Shown here: positions 36,930-50,500 of the stretch, piece after piece
How the letters are laid out: each line of letters begins with the position of its first letter
How positions within the stretch are numbered: the first letter of the stretch is position 1
DNA from: Nannochloropsis salina CCMP1776
Taxonomy: Eukaryota > Sar > Eustigmatophyceae > Eustigmatales > Monodopsidaceae
NCBI GenBank assembly: GCA_004565275.1
Contig: SDOX01000011.1
Location: 868,924 to 931,261 of the forward strand
Length of the DNA stretch: 62,338 nucleotides
Direction of reading: 5' to 3'
The notes under the pieces: model-generated
The model's database searches: none
The model's input: the letters and a program-made list of their open reading frames with translations, nothing else
What the model was told of the DNA's origin: nothing
Position numbers and translations under genes: made by a program

Positions 36930-39451
36930 TTAAAACTTGTCGAAAGCACTCGAACTGAAGGCGTCGTTCACATCATCCTTCTTCCCCGCTGCAGGAGCGG
37001 CTGCCGGGGGGGGCAGGGAGGAAGAAGGGAGGGAGGAACCGAAAGCATCGTCGTCAGGGAAGGCAAAAGGGTCCGAGGCGAAGGCATCGCTGCTCATCAC
37101 ACTCCCTTTCCCGCCCGTAGAGGAGGTTGTCTCAGCCCGCGTGGTGCCCGCAGACTGGGCCTGCATCGTTTCAGGAGCAGGGAAGGTGTCGGAGATGCCG
37201 CCGATGCCCGCCATCCCACCGGCCTCGGGCGCGGGGAAATCAAAATCGTCGTCTCCCCCGCCTCCAAAGCCTCCTTGGTTAGGATGCTTCGAGTTCCCGT
37301 CTGCCTCAAAGCTTGCCGCGGTCACGTGCGCCCCGAAATTGTCGTCGAAACCGTCGCTCAAGGCTTTGCCATGGTCATCTGTTCCCGCGGTGGCTGCGGT
37401 AGAAGGCGCGGAAGCGGGGGAGGTGGTTGCAGTTTCCTGAACAGGCAAGGCCGAAGAGCTGCCGATGGTGGAGTTGGCGGGACCGGAGGGGGAATGGGTC
37501 TGGGACGGGTGCGAGGAGACGGAGGAGCCAAGGGAGGAGGAGGAGGCGACCTTCGGGGGCAAAGCAGCGGGACCTTGGAGGGAGGGAGAGAGGTTGGCGT
37601 GAGGAGGAGGGGGAGGAGGGGGAGGGGAGGGAGGGAGGGAGGAGGCGGTGGACGACGGTATGGGTACGGAGGAAGGCAATGGCACGGGCAATGAGGGCTT
37701 GCCCGACTCCCCCGAGGCCAGCCGGACGATGGCGGCGTGTCGCTCCGCCGTGGCCGCCTCCCGCTCCTGTCGCGCCCGCAGCAAGGAGTCTTTCTGGGCC
37801 TCTGCCCGGGAGTGCGCCGCCCTCAGGGAGGCCCGAGCACCCTCCACCTCTCCCTGCAGACCCTCCACCTCCCTTCCCACCCGGGCACTTGTCCCCGCCA
37901 TGGCAGAGAGTAGCGATTGGAGCAACGTCGTCTCGGCTTGGGCGGCTTTGGCCTCGCCCTGGTGCTCTTCAGTCAACGCAGCGATCCCCTCCCTACTAGC
38001 TTGGACACTGCTCGCTTCCACCTTCAGGCTCGCCATCTCCTCCACCAGGGAGGATTTCTGTGCCTGCAACCGGTCCATCTCGGCTCGGGCTTTTTCCACC
38101 TCCCCCAACAACAATTCCCGATGTTTGCGGGCCGCCCCCAAGGACTGAAAGATTTGCCGTTGTTCCTCGTCCGCTGTCGCAGCCAGCTGACGCAGCCTCG
38201 AGAGCTCTCCCTGGAGGCCCGTCACTTCCTCCAAGGTCTTGGCGAGCGTCTCCCGCGCCCGCGCTGCGTCTGTTTGGTTCGTATTTACGGACGCCTTGAG
38301 CGCGATGTGCTCCGCTTTCAACTTTTGCGCCAATGCCTGCACGCCCGCCACGGCCCCGCCCAGGCCCTCCTCGCCGTTACCCGAGGGGGGTAAGGTGTCT
38401 GTGGCCGAGAGGGAGGTGGAGGGCGGGCGGGTCGATTCGGAGAGGGTGGAGCCCAAACCGGCCAAGGACGAGGCGGGGAGGGATTGGCCCATGCGGGGGG
38501 CGGTGGCGGGGGAGGCGGTCAGGGAGGGCGTGGCCTCTGGGGTGCTCGCAGGTGCGTGTTGAGGAAGGGAGTGGGTGCGGGCGGGGGCGGGGGGGAAGGG
38601 GAAGGTACAGCAGCGGCGTTGGTGGCCGGGGCGGAAGGAGCGGGGGGAGGGGGAAGGGAGGCGGCCAAGGAGGGGGGGAGGCGCTCGGGGACAGGGAGGC
38701 CCCGCTTGCTGATACAGACGATCAAGTGCATGGCCACCGCGAACTCCCCGGGGCTCAGCCGACTGTCATTGTCCGCGTCCGCCAGGTCCCAGACTCTGCC
38801 CAAGACGCTTCGGTCCAAGCCCGACCGGGAAAAAAGCTCCACCGCCTGGGGGCCGTCCACGAAGCCGTCGCCGTTCACGTCGCACGGCCCGAAATGGTTC
38901 AGGTATCGGGCCCGATCCTCGCTGGACATGGCATAGCCGTCTCCTTCGAGAGAGGAAGGGAAGGCGGGCGACCGGGAGGGGGTGGCCGGGTCCTGGGGGG
39001 GGGTGGCGGTAGCCGGCGCAGGGAGGGGGGGCGGGGCGAGCGGGACGTTGGAAAAGCGGGCGTAAGGCACTGGCGCGGTCGCTGTTTCCTGGATTTTTTC
39101 CCGGGTGGGTGCGATGCCGTTTTGGGCCAAGCCAATGAGGCGGAGGGCGACGTAAAAATCCTCACGGGCGAGGAAATGCCGTTGTCGGGAATCGGCAAGG
39201 CTCCAAATGTTCTTGAGCAGGGAGACGTCGAGGCCGGAAAGTTTGAAAAAGTTCACGGCGTGCATGCCTTGGAGTTGGCCGGTGCCTTCCGTGTCGGCAA
39301 CGGCGAAGAGCTGATCGTAGTAGGTTTTCTCGGACGGGGTTAAGGGGGCGTACAGGGAGGGAAGGGAAGGGGCAGCCCCCCCCCCGCTGCCGGGGCCCGA
39401 GACATAAGAGGGGGTTGGCGGTGGGGGAACGCCTGTGGATTGAAAAGACAT
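36930..39451 (-). CDS. EH-domain endocytic scaffold (EPS15/Pan1/Ede1-like)
   Basis: Two exons: 39451..38609 and 38534..36930 (phase 0; GCT|GTACCT donor, CCCCAGAG|GCC acceptor), 815 aa. Two EH domains are visible. The first, about residues 36-115, has YYDQLFAVADTEGTGQLQGM, FFKLSGLDVSLLKNIWSLAD and LAREDFYVALRLIGLAQNG. The second, about 180-255, has HFGPCDVNGDGFVDGPQAVE, FSRSGLDRSVLGRVWDLADA and RLSPGEFAVAMHLI; its first loop DVNGDGFVD is a good EF-hand calcium site. EH domains bind NPF peptides at clathrin-coated pits. A long coiled coil (about 310-480, for example AEHIALKASVN and LQGELSRLRQL) and a low-complexity tail with acidic-Phe and DPFAF motifs (AP2-type binding) complete the EPS15 layout. 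The splice restores frame between the EH part and the coiled coil; the 74-nt intron was placed by eye. Confidence 0.88.
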
Positions 39452-40854
39452 ATTTTCTCGACAGGGAGGTCTGTACCGTCTGTGTATGTGTGTGCGTGTG
39501 CCGATAATGATGGTGAGACAACTTGTAGGAGGGGTACGCTCAGGACAGGCCGGGCCGAGTTGATGTGGAGATGCAAGAGGCGACGTGAAGGATCACATTG
39601 ACCACGCAAGCGCACCAGAGCCATGGGCACACGACACACAACACCCACATGCACGGGCATGACCCCCGCACGCACACACGTCGCGATGACTCGGTGGTGG
39701 TGGCGCATTAAGCCTAAGCAAGAAAGTGGCCGGGGGATGGCGTCACCCAAGTTCGTCCTTTCCATCCCTCCCCTCCCTCGCCCGACAATAAAACCACCGC
39801 AGCCACGCCAGCTTTGTACAAAGATATGCATACGTTTGTGAGAAAACATATTTCTTGGGGGAAAACTCTGTTCCGAGTGGATTCATCGCGACGCGTGCAG
39901 GTTTATTTCCTTTCATGTCGCAAGTTTCGACTCGCCCCTCGCGAAGGTTGTGTGCTCAGAGGCTCTCGCTTATTTCTTCTTCGACAAATTCTCGTCGTGA
40001 AATAACTATACCCCGCCAGTGAACTCCACGGCAGCCAATTGTTGACTTGAGGTTCGTCTCCTATTTCTTTTTCTCTCCCCACGACCTGCAAACATTGACC
40101 ATAAATGACCATTTCTCCCGTGACCTCTGAACAGCCATGTCTCTTCGCCCTGATGCATATTACGTGTGCTCACGATCTAGCCCCGCAACGTTGACACCCC
40201 AGAAAAACCACATCCCTCTACCGTTATTTCCAGGTCATAAAAGCCTGAAATTGCGGCCATGACGACTTGGAACGAGCATTTTCCTGCGCGACGGGCCTTT
40301 TTGAGCCAAGCTTCAACTGCAACAAGCCCATGGCCCATCCCCGATGAACGCCGTTCTCTCCCGGCGAATTTTCTACTCGCTTTGAGTAGGGTCAAGGACA
40401 ATGCTAATTTCCTTGTCTAATTCGCAGCTTATTGCTGGGCTTTCCTCGCGCCTTTGGCGGGCCACGCACGGTGGCAGGTAGGGGTTTGAGGAATTTAGAC
40501 AGGGTGGAGGGGGAACGAGGCCTGATAGCGATTTTCTCGAGAGGGTTGGGGGCAAAGGCTTAAGAGGGAGCATTTTCTCCTTCCGATCCATCCTTTTTCA
40601 ACTTTCTTTCTTGTTTCACTCTCTTTATTTTTCTTTCCCAACCTTCCTCCTCCCTTTCTCCCTCCTCCCTCCAACTCATTCATTCCTACCCTCAAACGCT
40701 CCTCTACTCCTCCTCCTTCCCTCCCCCCTCACCCCTCTCCCCAAAATCAAGATCATCATCGTTTTATTCACTTTTTCCTCTCCTGGGACCCTCCTACCGA
40801 GGCGCTTTCCACGCTGCTTTCGGTCTGAATGTCTGAGTTCCCCAGCAGGCCTGG
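39452..40854. other. Intergenic, 1.4 kb, with an unassigned minus-strand open segment
   Basis: A minus-strand segment (40401-40177) reads well as protein (from GMGHGLVAVEAWLKKARRAG to ISGFYDLEITVEGCGFSGVS). It lacks an ATG start, and its splice partners are unclear; a possible donor is ACG|GTAGAG near 40210 and a possible next exon starts at about 40093. I cannot assign a family. The rest is promoter-type sequence of the EH gene and a C/T-rich tract at 40600-40740. Confidence 0.3.
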
Positions 40855-41410
40855 CTATGGAAGTGATGGTACTCTTGGAGGAGGATGGGTCCGACGGATA
40901 AAGGGAATGAAGGCGGGCAGGTTTTGTTCATAGAGCGGAATGGCTAGGATATTCGTTCGACCGATATATACTGTGAGGGATGGGTGGTGGATCCATGGGG
41001 CTGACGGCATGACTTTTGCCGCGAGAGCACGTGGCAGGAATACAAGCTGTCCTATATCACGTTGCTCTCTGCAAAATGACAAAGGTATGATGAAAAGTTT
41101 CCTGTCGTGAAATCTAAATGTGGCCCCTGATCGGGTTTCGTAAATCCAGAAAACTGCTGAGAAAAAGAAAAATACCAGCCTTTTCCCGAAAACCACGCCG
41201 CAGCCAATTTAATATATGGGGATTGCTTTCCCCCACGACAACCTGGGGAAAAGACAAGGTACCTATTGTTCCCTGCTTTATTTCGTAGCCGTCAATGCAC
41301 TTGATTTCATGGAGGTTGCGTGGTTCTAATTCATTGAGACCCGTTGCCGGAAGAGGGGGGAGGTTAAGCGAGTCCTCAATGCCGTCTCGTTTACCGCATT
41401 TCAGGAACAT
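40855..41410 (-). CDS. Small protein of unknown function, two exons
   Basis: Exons 41410..41263 and 40970..40855 (phase 1; ATAG|GTACCT donor, CCCTCACAG|TAT acceptor), 87 aa. The product reads smoothly across the junction: SLNLPPLPATGLNELEPRNL, HEIKCIDGYEIKQGT, then VYIGRTNILAIPLYEQNLPA and FIPFIRRTHPPPRVPSLP. There is no signal peptide or membrane segment. A clean acceptor (GATTTTCAG) lies 6 bp upstream of the ATG and a GTACGT donor about 125 bp further up, so a 5'-UTR intron is likely. I do not recognise the family. A second pyrimidine-rich acceptor (CTTTTCCCCAG) just inside the proposed intron hints at alternative splicing. The gene is divergent from the BEACH gene, with about 190 bp between starts. 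Confidence 0.45.
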
Positions 41411-41599
41411 AACGTCCTGAAAATCACGTGAGGGCGACTTCTGCCAGTCCTCATCGGGGTTGAAACATAACTATCCGTCCACTGTTGTCCATTTTCCAAC
41501 GTCATGTTGCAACACAGGCGGAGGCCGACAATCACGGCATGACGTACCTAAGACCAACTCTTTCCGGTCCCTGATCACATCCTTGTCCGCGACCTCAGC
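41411..41599. promoter_or_regulatory. Short divergent promoter, small unknown gene / BEACH gene
   Basis: 189 bp separate the two start codons. The minus-strand gene probably has a 5'-UTR intron inside it. A likely bidirectional promoter. Confidence 0.3.
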
Positions 41600-44500
41600 A
41601 TGGATTTTTTGACCGGTCTTTTATCCTCCAAAGTACCGAAGCAAGAAAAGCAGGGGGGCAGGGACCACTCACCGCGCTTGTCGAGCAGTACGACCGCCGG
41701 CATGAGCCGTTCCTGCCCTCCTACCAACCGGGAGAGCTCTGTCGATGAGTCCGTCCCACCCACTATTGAGTACGCTTTCAGCCGTGATGAAATAGGGCAA
41801 CAATTGCTTGTGCAGTGGCAATCTTTCGAAGAAGCCTTCGCGGACGCGCGCCTGTCGGTGGAAGACAAGGCGGACGTGCTCCTGCCATTCGCGATGACTT
41901 TCATGGCCGCATTCGAACCCCCCCTGGCCGGGCCCGAAAAGACCCAGACAAAGGAGAAGCAGGCGGATGGAAAGCATCAAGAGGGGACACCCAAGGCCCA
42001 GATAGAGGGGCCACAAGAAGGGTTTAAAACGGCGGAAACCAAAAGAACGGCGCTAGTCGAGCAAAGAGGAGAGGGAGGGGCCCCAGAACGAGCGTCCGGA
42101 AAGGCTTCCCACACAGCCTACCCAGGCCTCGCCACCCTCGTCCCTCCCACCTTCCGCGACGCCGAGGGCCATCCCAAGCTTGTGACCGTCCTCCTGTGTT
42201 CGATTCTTGTCGATCTCCTGGCTGCGCCTCCCCCTGCTTCGCCCTCGCCTGGGGCGGGACGCACCGAGCCTACTCCTCCTTTCAATCCTTCCCTCCCCAT
42301 TGCAGCATCCCCGTCGTCCCCACCCCCACCGGACCACTGGCGCGATTACGAGCTCGAGATTCTCCGGCATCAGATGCAGGACTTGCGGGCTTGTTGCCTC
42401 ACTCTCACCGGAGTGGACCGTCCCCTTCCCCCCCTCCCCCTCCCCCTCCACTCCCTCCCCCTCCCCCCTCCACTCCCTTCGCGGGAATGTCGGGAGTCAA
42501 GGGCGAACGACAGGCCCGAAGTCAAGAGAGGCTGCTCTCCCTCTTGGAGCTCCTCCAAGGACTCCTAAGCTTCCGACACAACCGACGCGTCCTCCTCCAC
42601 TGCCACGGGCCCGCGTTCGCGCATTTTTTGGTATCCTTTCTTCTTGCCCTCCTCCGGGTACTTGAATGCGTCTGGCGCCGACGGGGAGGGGACGAACGGG
42701 GGGGAAGTGGTCGATACACCACAACATATGACCCAGCCCTCTGCTTCCTGCTGCGCAGCCTGGTATCCGCCATTCAAATTTTTGAACGCATGGCAGCTGT
42801 GTGCCCGCTTTGGTGCAAGCGGTTCGAAGGAAGGAGGGAGAGAGGTCTGGAGGGAGGATGGGATGCTCTCCCCCGGTATCCGTGGACAAGGGTTGACGTC
42901 GACAACATTTGCGACGGTATCGGCCATGCTGGTGAGGCCAGGGGCCACACAGGCCGGTGGAGGAGAAGGTCCGGGGTCGGCCCGGGGAGGGTGAGGAGGA
43001 AGGAAGGGACCCAGCAACAAGGGGAAGGTAGGGCGGGCGTCTTTTTCTCGGCTGAGGAGGTGGCGGGACCGGGTACAGACAACGAGGGGGGAGAGGAGGG
43101 CGAGGGGGGGGGAGAAGGAGGGCGAGGGGGGAGGTTTCATTTCCGACCTTTCGTACAAAGAGACGCTCTCCCTCGTCGTACTCGAGGAGGGGATCCTTCC
43201 CGCCCTTCTTCACGTCCTCCACCTCTCCCTCACCCTCCTTTCCTCCCTCCGGGCCATGTCTTTCCCTCCTCCTCCTCCCGCCCCCTCCCCTTCTTCGCCT
43301 TCCCCCTCCTCTGCCCCATCCTCTCTCCCGGGCTCCTCCTGCTCCTCCGACCCTCCTCCCCCCGCGAGCTCCTCCTCCATGGTCCATCTCCTCCTCCTCG
43401 TCCAGAACGAGGCGATGCTCGCCTGCCTCCTCTCCTTCCTGCAGCACCCGCAAGAATCGTCCAGATCCATCATACCCGGGGAGATGGAGAAAGACATCGC
43501 CCTCTCCGTCTTGAGGGAGTTTCTCTCCTTGGAGGGATGGGAGGAAGAAAGTGGGGGAAATGTGGAGGAAGGGGAGGGGCGAGGGGAAGGGAAACCAGGC
43601 GTGAAAAGAAGGGAGGGAGAAAGGGAGGGAGGAAGGGAGGAAGGCGTGGTTTGGATGCGGAGAAGCTTGATGTGGCGGCGTGCAGTCTTGACGATGAAGG
43701 TGCTGAGAGAATGGCTCCCGGTGTTGATGACGTCAGAAAAGGCCGAGACCTCGGCGGTGGTCCCGGTCCAGGGAGCGGGACGGAAGGGGCTCTGGCAAGG
43801 GAGGTTCGGGAGGAAGCAGGGGGCAGGCCCGAGGAAGGAGGGAAGAGGGGTCGGTGAAGGAAGGAGGAGGCAGATGCCGGTACCTTCCTCCTCCTCGTCC
43901 CTGGCCCGCGTCCCTCCCCGTGACTCTCCCCGCCCTTCCTCCTTCCGTCCTTCCCCCTCCTCCTCCCTCCCTCCCTCTTCCTCGCTGCTTCGACTCTCAG
44001 ACGTCCTCCACGTCCTCCTGCAAGGCCTCCCTCAGGGCATACGTCGGCTCCACGCCGTTTCCACGCTCGGCGATGAAGGAAATCCGAGACGGCAGGGAGA
44101 GGAAGAGGAAAGGGGTGAAGGACGAGAAGGAATGGGAAGGGAACGGGTGGAGGTGTGGAGCTCTCCGACAGTGGCCCTGGCGAACGCGTCCCTGGGGCAT
44201 GATTTGTGGCCGTGGGAGAGAATTATTGATGGGGAGGGAGGGCAACGGGGGGGGAGAAGCAGCGACGACGGCACGGAGGAAGAGAAGGAAAAGGGGATAG
44301 ACGGTGATGAGAGTGGAAGAAAGGAAGGAGACGGAAGTGCGGTACGGGAGGTTCGGGACACCTTCGATTCCTCGGAGGCCAGGCTGCGTGATCCCTCTTT
44401 GAGTTACCGGCTGATCTTGGAAGGGAACGAGGGAGGTGAGGGACAGGGCGAGGTGGACGCTGCCCTCTTCGCCCACCTCCTCGCCCTTTCCCGCCTGGCG

Positions 44501-47500
44501 CTGGTCGAAGACGCCACCTTAACTCATGAGGAGGCTACCTTAAGCACCGGGATGTCCAGGGCGCCCCTTGTCCTGACTACGTCCCTCCGCATCGTCCGAG
44601 AGACCCTCCTCGTCCTACCCTCGTGTCCGAACCTTCCTTTCTCCTCCTCCTCCCTCCCTTCCGACCCCCTCTCCTTCCACCTGCACCTTCTCCTCTTCCT
44701 CCATCAATGCCTGGAAGACAGCCCCCTCCAGACCATCCTGGCCTGTCGGGATCTCCACCTGTGGCCGCCTCTTCTTGCCTCCATCGGCATCCCCTCCTCC
44801 TCCTCCTCCTCCTCCTCCTCCTCCTCCCCCTCCGCGTCAATCAAACTCAACCCCCTCGACCACGCTGAAATCCGTTGCACTGGTCCCTGCCCTCCTCCGC
44901 CTTGCCCTTTCTCGCCCTTCTCCTCCCCGGACTCCTCCTCAAAGCATCTTCACGGTACCACCGTCCTCCCGCCCGAGCCACAACGCTACCTCCTGCTCCC
45001 TCCCTCCCTATCTCCTCACACCGCCCCCCATTATTATTGGGCCCGAGTCCAAGATAGGGCTTTCAAGCTCCTCCATCGATTCTTCCTCGCGGCGCAAAGT
45101 CCTTCTGTCTCCATCTTCCTCCCACATCCTACCTTCGAGGCAGGCCTGCTTGTCTCCCTCCTTGAACGCTTCCACGAGGAGGAGGGAAGGAGGGAGGAAG
45201 GGGAGGGGAAGGGGAAGAGCGAAGCCTGCCGGAGAGACCGTCTCATCATCCAAGCATGTAGATGGCTGCAAATAGATTCTTTGGGTAGGCCAGTCACTCC
45301 CTCCTCCTCCTCCTCCTCCTCCTCCTCCTCCTCGCCCTCCTCCTCCCCTTCCTTCCTTACCTCCTCCTCCTCCTTTTCCTCAGCCCCTACCTCTCCCTTT
45401 TCACGGGCTGAGGGCAGAGCCTCTGTGGCAAGCTTCAACGCCTACGGCACCCGAATTTTGACCGTTATTCCTCGTCTGCTCGGGGACTTGGGCACGGACG
45501 TGGTGATGAGGAGGGAAGAGACTGGCCAGGGAGGGAGGAGAAGAGGGGGATGTAGTCGGCGGGAAGTTAAGGCGACCATCGGAGATTTCGTCGCGAACCA
45601 CCTGGCATTCAAACCTTTCCCGGCGCCCTCCTCCCCCTCGTCCTCTCCTCTGTGGCTGCCTCCTCCCTCCCCCTCCCTCCGGCTGCCTGCCTCGCGCGCC
45701 TTACTCTCCCTTATGGCCGTTACTCTCCACGTCGCCACACTCTCCCCTTCCCCTCTCACCCTCAGCACCTGGGTCCAGCGGGTTCTGGAAGAAGGAGACG
45801 GGGGGTTCGGCCTTTTCTTCCGGCTTATCCGTACCCATCGGGGATTTGGGCGGGGGCTCCCGGCCGGCCGGGGGGAAGGTGATGAGTGTGGAGTGGACGG
45901 GCACGGGTGCCAGGAGGTGCTGGTTTTCATCCTTACCCGCTTCCTTCACGTCCTGGCCTCTTTCTCTTTGTACCCCTCGCCCCGGCCGTTGGTGTCTCCC
46001 GTTCAGGTCGCGGAGTTTTATGGCCGATGCGTACGGTTATTGCACGGGGGGAAGGAAGCGGGGAACGAGGGGGAGGAGGGAGGCGTGATGGGAATGGGAG
46101 AAGAGAACGGGGCAAGGGGAGACCTTTCTGACAGTCCAGCATGTTGGCACCTTCGTCAAGGGGAGCGCGAGGGCCCGGCGAAGGTTTCATATACCTCAAC
46201 TCGAACGGAGGGAGGGGCGCGATGCAGCGAGACCCGTCCAAATCAAACTAGGTGCAGGGCAACTGGCACTCCCAAAGCTAAGGTGCCGGCCAGCGTGATA
46301 GGTCGCGAGTCCGAAACCTTCCATCTCTTCCGGGGATTCACCGCATTTCTGCGAGAACGGAACCTCCCTCCTGCCCTCCTCCACTTCCATCAAGATGCGT
46401 TGAGGCGGGCGGGTACCTTTTCCATCATATTCCAAATGTTGCAGAGGGCATTCGTGGCGGCGAATGACGCGGGTCAGGAGGCGAAGGAGGGACGGACAGA
46501 GGGAGAGGGAGAGGAGAGGAGGGGGGTGGAGGAGGTTGGGCACCCAGGGAGGGTTGAATGGAGACGGGAGAGTGCGGGCGAGGAAAAAGCGGTCCAGACA
46601 CGCCTATTGAAGCATTGTCTCGCGCTTGCGACCGCCATGGTGGCGGGAAACGAAACGAATACCCGGATTTTGCAGGAGGTACTCCTGAGGCCTGAAGAGG
46701 AGGAAGTACAGGAGGAGGTGCAGGACCAAATGATGGATGTGGAAGGACATCATCCGACGCGCTCAATCCTATTCCACGTGTTGAAACGAGGAAGAGGTTT
46801 GGAGGAGGAAGAGACGCTTCGCGCATTTTTTGACTTGCTGGTCGCGGGGCCTTTTCCTTCCCCCGGAACCTCTATCCGTAGCCAACCGCTCCTTCCTATC
46901 TCCTCTTTCCTCTCGCGCACCCCTCCGGCGGCGTTCGTCCTCAAGCTCCCCTTCCTCATTCCCGTCCTCCTCCACCTTCTCCCCCACCTCCACTGCTCTC
47001 CCTCCCGCCAGAAACAAGTCCTATCTTTCCTCCTCACCATGGTTTCTGGACCTCGGGCGGATCGGAACGGTCCACTCCTTTCCCTCCTCCTGGATCCCCT
47101 CCTCCACCTCCTCCCCTCCCTGACATCCGAGAAAGCCGATCCTCAGGGAATGGCGCTCACTCTCCTCGGAAGAGTAGGGCAATGGCGGCTGACCCCCCGA
47201 CAGCTGCGCCGAGTTCTCCGCCTTTTCCGTCCTCGCCCGTCCGAGGGCAGGTTGAAGGAGGAAGGTATGGTTGCCCTGGCGGCGCCTCCCATCCACCTCG
47301 GTGATATAAAGGAGGGTGCGGGGGCCGATGGCAGGGCCCGCGCCACGTTATCGCCTCCTCTTCCTCCTCCTCACTCCTCCTCTCCTCCTCCTTCTTCCTC
47401 CCCTGGGGTAGCTGCCTCCACGCGTCGCGTGTCCTCCGGGTATGCGCAAGTCGCGTCCCCGCCCCGGCTGATCAAAGCTCTGGCCAGGATGGTGGTGGAG

Positions 47501-50500
47501 GACGGGGCAGAGGGGACGGAGGAGTGGGACGGCGGACGCACCCGTGATAGAAAGGGAAGGCGGGAAGGTCCCCTGAATTACTTCTTTCTAGAAGGTTCGG
47601 AGGCCGGCCTCCGCCTCCGCCCCTTCGCGCCCTGGAGCCCGCGGCATTACTCCTTCTTCACCTGGTTCTCCCTCACCGACCTTCCCTCCGCCTCGCCCTC
47701 CCCCTCCTTCCCCCTCAAGCCTCATCAACTCCTAATGTTGACAGCTGACAATGGCGCCACCTTAAGTCTTTCCTTCGTTCCCATGAGCGCACCCCCCTCC
47801 CTCCTCCCTTCTCCTCGCGCTTTTGCCGTCCAGCTTGCCTACCGCTGGCCCAAGGGTCCTTCCCAGCTCATCACCTGGCATCGCACCCATTCTCTTTTGC
47901 CCCAAGAGCACGAGCACGGCACCAGCAGTGCGCGCCTGACAAGCAGCGAGAGCGACACGGGCGCCCCCTTCAACCTCCTCCCTCAGGTCCAGACCGGGGA
48001 GTGGACCTTCATTGGGCTCTCCCATCTTGCCCCCCCCACCTTCCGATCCCCTCCCTCCGCCCCTTCCTCCCTCCTCCTCGTCCTCAACCACGCGGCCTAC
48101 CACGGCGCCCTCCCTTATCCCTGGGCTGGACACACCGGGCGGATGGGTGGGAGCGTGGGCGGGGGCGGGGGGGCGGGCAACAGTCTCCTCAACGGCGGAG
48201 AAGGGGGAGGAGGTTCAACAGGAAGCGGGGCCTTTCAGGGGAAGATCGGAACGGTCTGTCTGGTGGATGACGCCTTGGAGGAGGAGCACTACCTGGACCT
48301 GCTAGAGCGAGGGCCGGGGGACGCGGCCTTTTCCTCCCCCAGCCCCCGTTCCTCCTCCTCCTCCTCCTCCTCCTCCTCCTCCTCCTCCTCCTCCTCCTCT
48401 CCCCCCTCCTCCCCCCCTCCCTCATGCGTTTTCCCTCCTGAGTGCCCGGGTCATGCTCTTCCTCCACCCCCTGCATTTCCTTCAAGCCCACCCCCTCCCC
48501 TCCCCCTCGTCCTCCCTTCCTTCGTCCCGTACCGGTGACAAAGACCGACGACCGACCTCGGCCTTAACTTCAACATCCGGGTATCGGCACAGAGTGCGGG
48601 ACTGGCGCAGGGAAAGAGCGTTGGTGGAGGGGATGTTGACACTTGCTCGGTCTCGGAGAGGAGCGGGCCGGGGGGAGCGCAAGCTTCCGCCCGCGTTTTG
48701 GGGGGAAGGGACGCGCGTTTGTCAGCGAGGCCGGGCACAGAAGCTTCTAGAAAGCATGGGTGGAGTGAAGGTGATCCTGCCGCTCCTTGCCTTGCTGGCA
48801 TTTTCAGGGCAGGCCGGGAGGGCGACGGACGCCGGTGGCACCGGTCAAAGAGGGAGCAATCACCGCAAGGACCATCGTAGCAACCAGCAGAGCAAGCGCC
48901 CGGATCCTGGCAATAGTGGCAGCTATGCTACGGACGCAGAAGGGGTTGGGAGAGACAGTCGCGAGGCGGAGGCCGCTGGGGCGGTGGTTCTGGTGGTGGA
49001 GATGATGAGCGCTTTGGTCCGGGCAAGCCGTTCTCAGAAAAGCCCGAGCAGTCGGACTTTTTTCCTCCCCCACCGAGCAAAGCGGAGGGTGCATCTCCAT
49101 CCCCCTCAGGAGGATCGGGGCGGCCTCGGATTTATCTCCCTCAAAACTCCGGGAGGCAACGGCAGCCTGTTTACGGCCCACCTCCTCGCCCGGCTCCCTC
49201 CTTCCTACCTCTCCCTCCCCCTCGTGAGGGCACTGCAGGAGCTCATCGACTGCATCTCCCTTCCTTCGCCTTCTCCTTTTCGGGATGGGGAAGAAACGGA
49301 GGCTTTACGAGATGTGTTGACGGAGGACATCTTCGGCGATTTTCGAATCTGGCGAGGGGCTTCCTCGGAGGTTCAGGACGCTGTCCTCCGTCTCCTCACC
49401 CCTCGCCTCCTTCCTTCCTCATCATCCCTGTCTGTCCGTTCGCCTCTCATCATGGCTCCCACCTTCATCCTGGAGGTTTTACAGCTCTTCTACCCTACCC
49501 TCCCTCCTCCTCCTCCTCCTCCTCCTCCTCCTCCTCCTCCTCCTCCTCTTCTCCTTCGTCCCCAGACTCGCTCCCACGCTTCCCCTCTCCTCCCCTCCTC
49601 CACCAGGGTCCTCGCCTCCAAGGATCTACCAGGTGATGGGGACGGAAGGAATATAAACGGTCCGCGTGCACTGGTGGCTTCTGAATGCCCTCGGTCCTCT
49701 CCTGCGTGCCTCCGACACGGAGGAGGGGAGGGAGAGGGGAGGGGGAGGGTGGGGCGTGAGGAAGAGGAGAAGGAGGTGGTGGAGGAAGTAGAGGAAGGGA
49801 AGGAGGAGGAGAGGGTGAAGGAAGTGGATAGGCAGGTGACCGGAAACGGCAACGATTGCCAACGGGAGCGTGTCCTGAACCTCCTTTTTGACCTCCTGGC
49901 CGTCGTCAGCGATGAGGAGGACGGAAGGACGGCTTGCGAAGTCCTCCTCCTCCTCCTCCAGAGCCTCAATTCAGGCCTCGCGCGGACGCTACTCTTTTTG
50001 CCATCTTCACCATTCTCCCTCCTCCTGCACCTCCTCCTCCGTCGCCCTTCCTTCCCCCTCACCCTCCGGCTCCTCGCCTTCTCTCTCCTCGCCCGCCTCC
50101 TGGCCCATCACTATGCTTTCCAACGACAGGGGTTGCCACCCGTAGAGTCCCGAGAAGGACAAAGTCCGCGAATCAGTCAAGAGCGAGAAGAGGAGGAAAA
50201 CCAGAAGGAAGGTGTTGCAGCGCACGTTTTCGAAGGACTTGATGCCCGGAACCCCGCTTCCTCTTCTTCTCCACCCCCGTCCTCCTCCCCTTCGCCTCCC
50301 TCCTTCCCTCCTTCCCTCCCTCCCTTCCTCCCTTTCTCCCTCCCTCCCTCCTCTGCCCCCCTCCTCCACAGCCTCCTCCCCGGCGCTCGACAAAGGTTTT
50401 CATGGGCAGAGATCGTCACCTTAATGGTGGACGCCTTGGCGCCAAAAGAGGCGCCCATCGGGGTCCGAAAGCTGGCGGCAGTCACCTTGTGGACGGTCGG

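Noticed and set aside
42644-42994. Alternative plus-strand frame with FKFLNAWQLCARFGASGSKE
   Set aside because: The overlapping frame 1 continues the helical, Leu-rich BEACH-protein segment (SLVSAIQIFERMAAVCPLWC) from the previous block, so it is preferred; not fully excluded.
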